From the NCBI GenBank assembly GCA_029864065.1, contig JAOTUD010000085.1, positions 1 through 8,359 of the forward strand: a DNA stretch of 8,359 bases, given 5' to 3'. The position numbers were made by a program, and so were the translations under genes. Below are positions 6,648 to 8,359 of this stretch, in pieces. Numbering within the stretch: position 1 is the stretch's first letter; every line of letters begins with the position of its first letter. The notes beneath the pieces were generated by a model. The model saw only the letters and a program-made list of their open reading frames with translations, did no database searches and was not told the origin of the DNA. The DNA is from Gammaproteobacteria bacterium (GTDB lineage: Bacteria; Pseudomonadota; Gammaproteobacteria; GCA-001735895).

Positions 6648-8087
6648 ATGGATTCCGCTATGACTAACCGAAAAGAGAAAATGCGCATCGCCGGCAAGCT
6701 GGTCGAAGGCGATTGCGGCGAACTCGAGGTATTCAACCCCTACAATGGCGAAGTGGTCGGCACGGTGCCGCGCGCCAGCCGCGAGCAGATCGCCGGCGCG
6801 TTCGAAATCGCGGCCAATTACAGGTCCAGCCTGACGCGTTACGAGCGCCAGCAAATCCTGATGAAGATTGCGGACATCATCGTCTCGCGCAAGGCGGAAA
6901 TTTCCGACCTGATTACCGCCGAATGCGGTCTCAGCAAGAAAGACAGCCTGTACGAAGTGGGCCGCGCCTTCGACGTGTTCAGCCTGTCGGGGCAATTGTG
7001 CATCAACGACGACAGCAAGATCTTTTCCTGCGACCTGACGCCGCACGGCAAGAAGCGCAAGATCTTCACGCAACGCGAGCCGTTGCTGGGCGCGATCTCC
7101 GCGATCACGCCGTTTAACCATCCGCTCAACATGATTTCGCACAAGATCGCGCCGGCGATCGCGACCAACAACCGGCTCGTCGGCAAGCCCACCGAGCAGA
7201 CGCCGCTGACCGCGCTGCTGCTCGCCGACATTTGCTACGAGGCCGGCCTGCCGCCGGAAATGCTCTCCGTCGTGACCGGCCTGCCCGCGGACATGGGCGA
7301 CGAGATGTTGACCAACAAGCACATCGACCTGATCTCGTTCACCGGCAGTGTACCGGTGGGCAAGTACATCGCGGCGACTGCCGGATATCGCCGCACCGTG
7401 CTCGAACTCGGCGGTAACTCGGAACTGATCGTCATGGACGACGCCGATCTGGACAAGGCGGCCGAACTCGCCGTGGCGGGCGGCACCAAGAACTCGGGGC
7501 AGCGCTGCACCGCGGTCAAGCGCGTGCTGTGCATCGACTCGGTCGGCGATGAATTCGCCGCGCTGGTCGCGGCGAAGGCGGCGAAGCTCAAGTACGGCGA
7601 CCCGATGGACCCGGATACCGACGTCGGCACCGTCATCAACGAGGACGCCGCGATCCTGTTCCAGAACCGCGTCAACGATGCGATCGAAAAGGGCGCGACC
7701 CTGCTCTACGGCAATGACCGCCAGGGCGCCGTGTACTCGCCAACCGTGCTCGATCAGGTGCCCTTCGATTGCGAACTGGTGCGCGAGGAAACCTTCGGCC
7801 CGCCGATCCCCATCATCCGCGTGCGCGATATAGACCACGCGATCGAGGTCGCGAACTCGACCGCGTTCGGTTTGTCGTCAGGCGTCTGCACCAACCGCAT
7901 GGACCAGATAGTGCGCTTCATCAACGAGCTCGAAACCGGCACCGTCAACATCTGGGAAGTCCCGGGCTACCGCATCGAAATGTCGCCTTTCGGCGGCATC
8001 AAGGATTCTGGGCTCGGCTACAAGGAAGGCGTCATCGAGGCGATGAATTCGTATACCAACCTGAAGACCTTCTCGCTGCCCTGGTGA
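6648..8087 (+). CDS. phnY: Phosphonoacetaldehyde dehydrogenase
   Basis: PhnY is an NAD(P)-dependent aldehyde dehydrogenase that oxidises phosphonoacetaldehyde to phosphonoacetate, linking PhnW to PhnA. The 479-residue product has the full family signature. ITPFNHPLN contains oxyanion-hole Asn157, VGKP (178-181) is in the cofactor site, FTGSVPVG is the nucleotide loop (231-238), and ELGGN has general base Glu253. NSGQRC has nucleophile Cys287, and EETFGP and SPFGGIKDSGLG come later. Arg106, His158 and Arg286, beside the Cys, correspond to residues I recall as binding the phosphonate in the rhizobial PhnY, which favours this substrate over ordinary aldehydes. The start is not settled. ATG 6648 sits 2 bp after phnA without a clear ribosome site. 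ATG 6660 has a weak GGA, and ATG 6681 follows AAAAGAG and leaves MRIAGKLVEG, a normal family N terminus. The choice changes only 4 or 11 residues. Last gene of the phnA-phnY pair. Confidence 0.95.
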   Translation: MDSAMTNRKEKMRIAGKLVEGDCGELEVFNPYNGEVVGTVPRASREQIAGAFEIAANYRSSLTRYERQQILMKIADIIVSRKAEISDLITAECGLSKKDSLYEVGRAFDVFSLSGQLCINDDSKIFSCDLTPHGKKRKIFTQREPLLGAISAITPFNHPLNMISHKIAPAIATNNRLVGKPTEQTPLTALLLADICYEAGLPPEMLSVVTGLPADMGDEMLTNKHIDLISFTGSVPVGKYIAATAGYRRTVLELGGNSELIVMDDADLDKAAELAVAGGTKNSGQRCTAVKRVLCIDSVGDEFAALVAAKAAKLKYGDPMDPDTDVGTVINEDAAILFQNRVNDAIEKGATLLYGNDRQGAVYSPTVLDQVPFDCELVREETFGPPIPIIRVRDIDHAIEVANSTAFGLSSGVCTNRMDQIVRFINELETGTVNIWEVPGYRIEMSPFGGIKDSGLGYKEGVIEAMNSYTNLKTFSLPW

Positions 8088-8098
8088 CGCCCAGCGTC

Positions 8099-8131
8099 AT
8101 CCCGGATAAGTGCTGACGCACTTTCCGGGAT
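8099..8131. repeat. REP-like hairpin after phnY
   Basis: The arms ATCCCGGA(T)AAGTGC (8099-8113) and GCACTTTCCGGGAT (8118-8131) pair over 14 bp, with one bulged T at 8107 and a TGAC loop. The GTCATCCCGG...CCGGGATC style is that of dispersed palindromic repeats of many proteobacterial genomes. It starts 11 bp after the phnY stop, so in RNA it could protect the 3' end or weakly terminate the transcript. The downstream TCTTGTCATATT is not a true T-run, so I do not call it an intrinsic terminator. Confidence 0.75.
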
Positions 8132-8174
8132 CTTGTCATATTAGGACTATGCCTTTTATCGCGGAGACGCAGGG

Positions 8175-8327
8175 AAATACGCGGACAGTTTACTTATTTA
8201 GCCGTTGCCGGATTTAGATGGATGCCGCGGTCTGACGTATCGGGTCGAGCCCGGTATGGGGCTATCGTATGAGGCGGTTTCGATCGGGAATGCACGAAAT
8301 CGAATTAAGTAAACTGTCCCCGTATTT
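8175..8327. mobile_element. MITE-like element with 22-bp near-perfect inverted ends
   Basis: AAATACGCGGACAGTTTACTTA (first 20 shown by key parts: AAATACG at 8175-8181, GGACAGTTTACTTA at 8183-8196) is matched by its reverse complement at 8306-8327 with one mismatch (8182 against 8320). The 153-bp unit has no open frame of note. Its interior carries a small hairpin (8238-8256, TATCGGG pairing with CCCGGTA, one wobble). Short length, long terminal inverted repeats and no transposase fit a non-autonomous element. The GGACAGTTTACTTA end looks like repeats I associate with dispersed elements in proteobacteria, but I cannot name a family. No clear target duplication is visible. Confidence 0.6.
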
Positions 8328-8359
8328 ATAAAGCCTGCCCATGGCGGTAAGATCCCCGC

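Larger units (their letters stand above)
8088..8359. other. Non-coding tail with palindromic repeats, no gene seen
   Basis: No credible coding sequence was found on either strand in these 272 bases. The composition is less GC-rich than the genes. It holds the REP-like hairpin just after phnY and the MITE-like element bounded by long inverted repeats, described separately. An ATG at 8341 leaves only six codons before the window ends, so it cannot be assessed. Confidence 0.7.

Noticed and set aside
6603..7838. Minus-strand open frame (411 codons) opposite phnY
   Set aside because: Antisense shadow of phnY. It has no motif or ribosome site and starts inside the dehydrogenase gene.
8096..8139. 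GTCAT direct repeats (8096-8100 and 8135-8139) as a target duplication around the hairpin
   Set aside because: A 5-bp match is weak, the left copy overlaps the stem, and the right copy sits 3 bp outside it.
8341..8359. Start of a new gene at the ATG at 8341
   Set aside because: Only six codons remain before the window ends and no ribosome site precedes it.

Overview
The window is a 2-aminoethylphosphonate (AEP) uptake and catabolism locus. It encodes the complete oxidative route: AEP to phosphonoacetaldehyde by PhnW, then to phosphonoacetate by PhnY, then to acetate and inorganic phosphate by PhnA. A divergently transcribed LysR-type regulator sits in the middle, and the 3' end of an AEP-type ABC permease lies at the left edge. 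High GC content, dense packing, a LysR regulator and REP/MITE-like palindromes suggest a Gram-negative proteobacterium. A gammaproteobacterium is plausible, but I cannot fix the taxon from this sequence.

Layout. Bases 1-687 (+): C-terminal part of an ABC permease, cut at the left edge. Bases 688-3147 (-): an 819-residue FAD-dependent oxidoreductase fused to a GcvT-like folate domain. Its stop codon directly abuts the permease stop on the other strand. Bases 3165-4313 (-): phnW, 17 bp upstream of the flavoenzyme in what looks like one operon. Bases 4314-4406: a compact divergent promoter region. Bases 4407-5321 (+): LysR regulator with a GTG start. Bases 5322-5388: a second control region with a perfect 8-7-8 inverted repeat. 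Bases 5389-6645 and 6648-8087 (+): phnA and phnY, 2 bp apart. Bases 8088-8359: no gene seen, but one REP-like hairpin and a 153-bp MITE-like element with near-perfect 22-bp inverted ends.

How it works together. The permease, with partners presumably encoded to the left, would import AEP or a relative. PhnW, PhnY and PhnA then take AEP to acetate plus phosphate without C-P lyase and without the PhnX phosphonatase. The least expected member is the flavoenzyme. It has the domain order of dimethylglycine/sarcosine dehydrogenases, a candidate flavin-linking histidine and an intact-looking folate domain. Its place in the phnW operon suggests that it demethylates N-methylated AEP, passes the one-carbon unit to tetrahydrofolate and delivers AEP to PhnW. 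That last step is inference. The regulator is probably the switch for both arms, because a 10-bp motif (ATATCGATTT) occurs in opposite orientation in the control region on each side of it.
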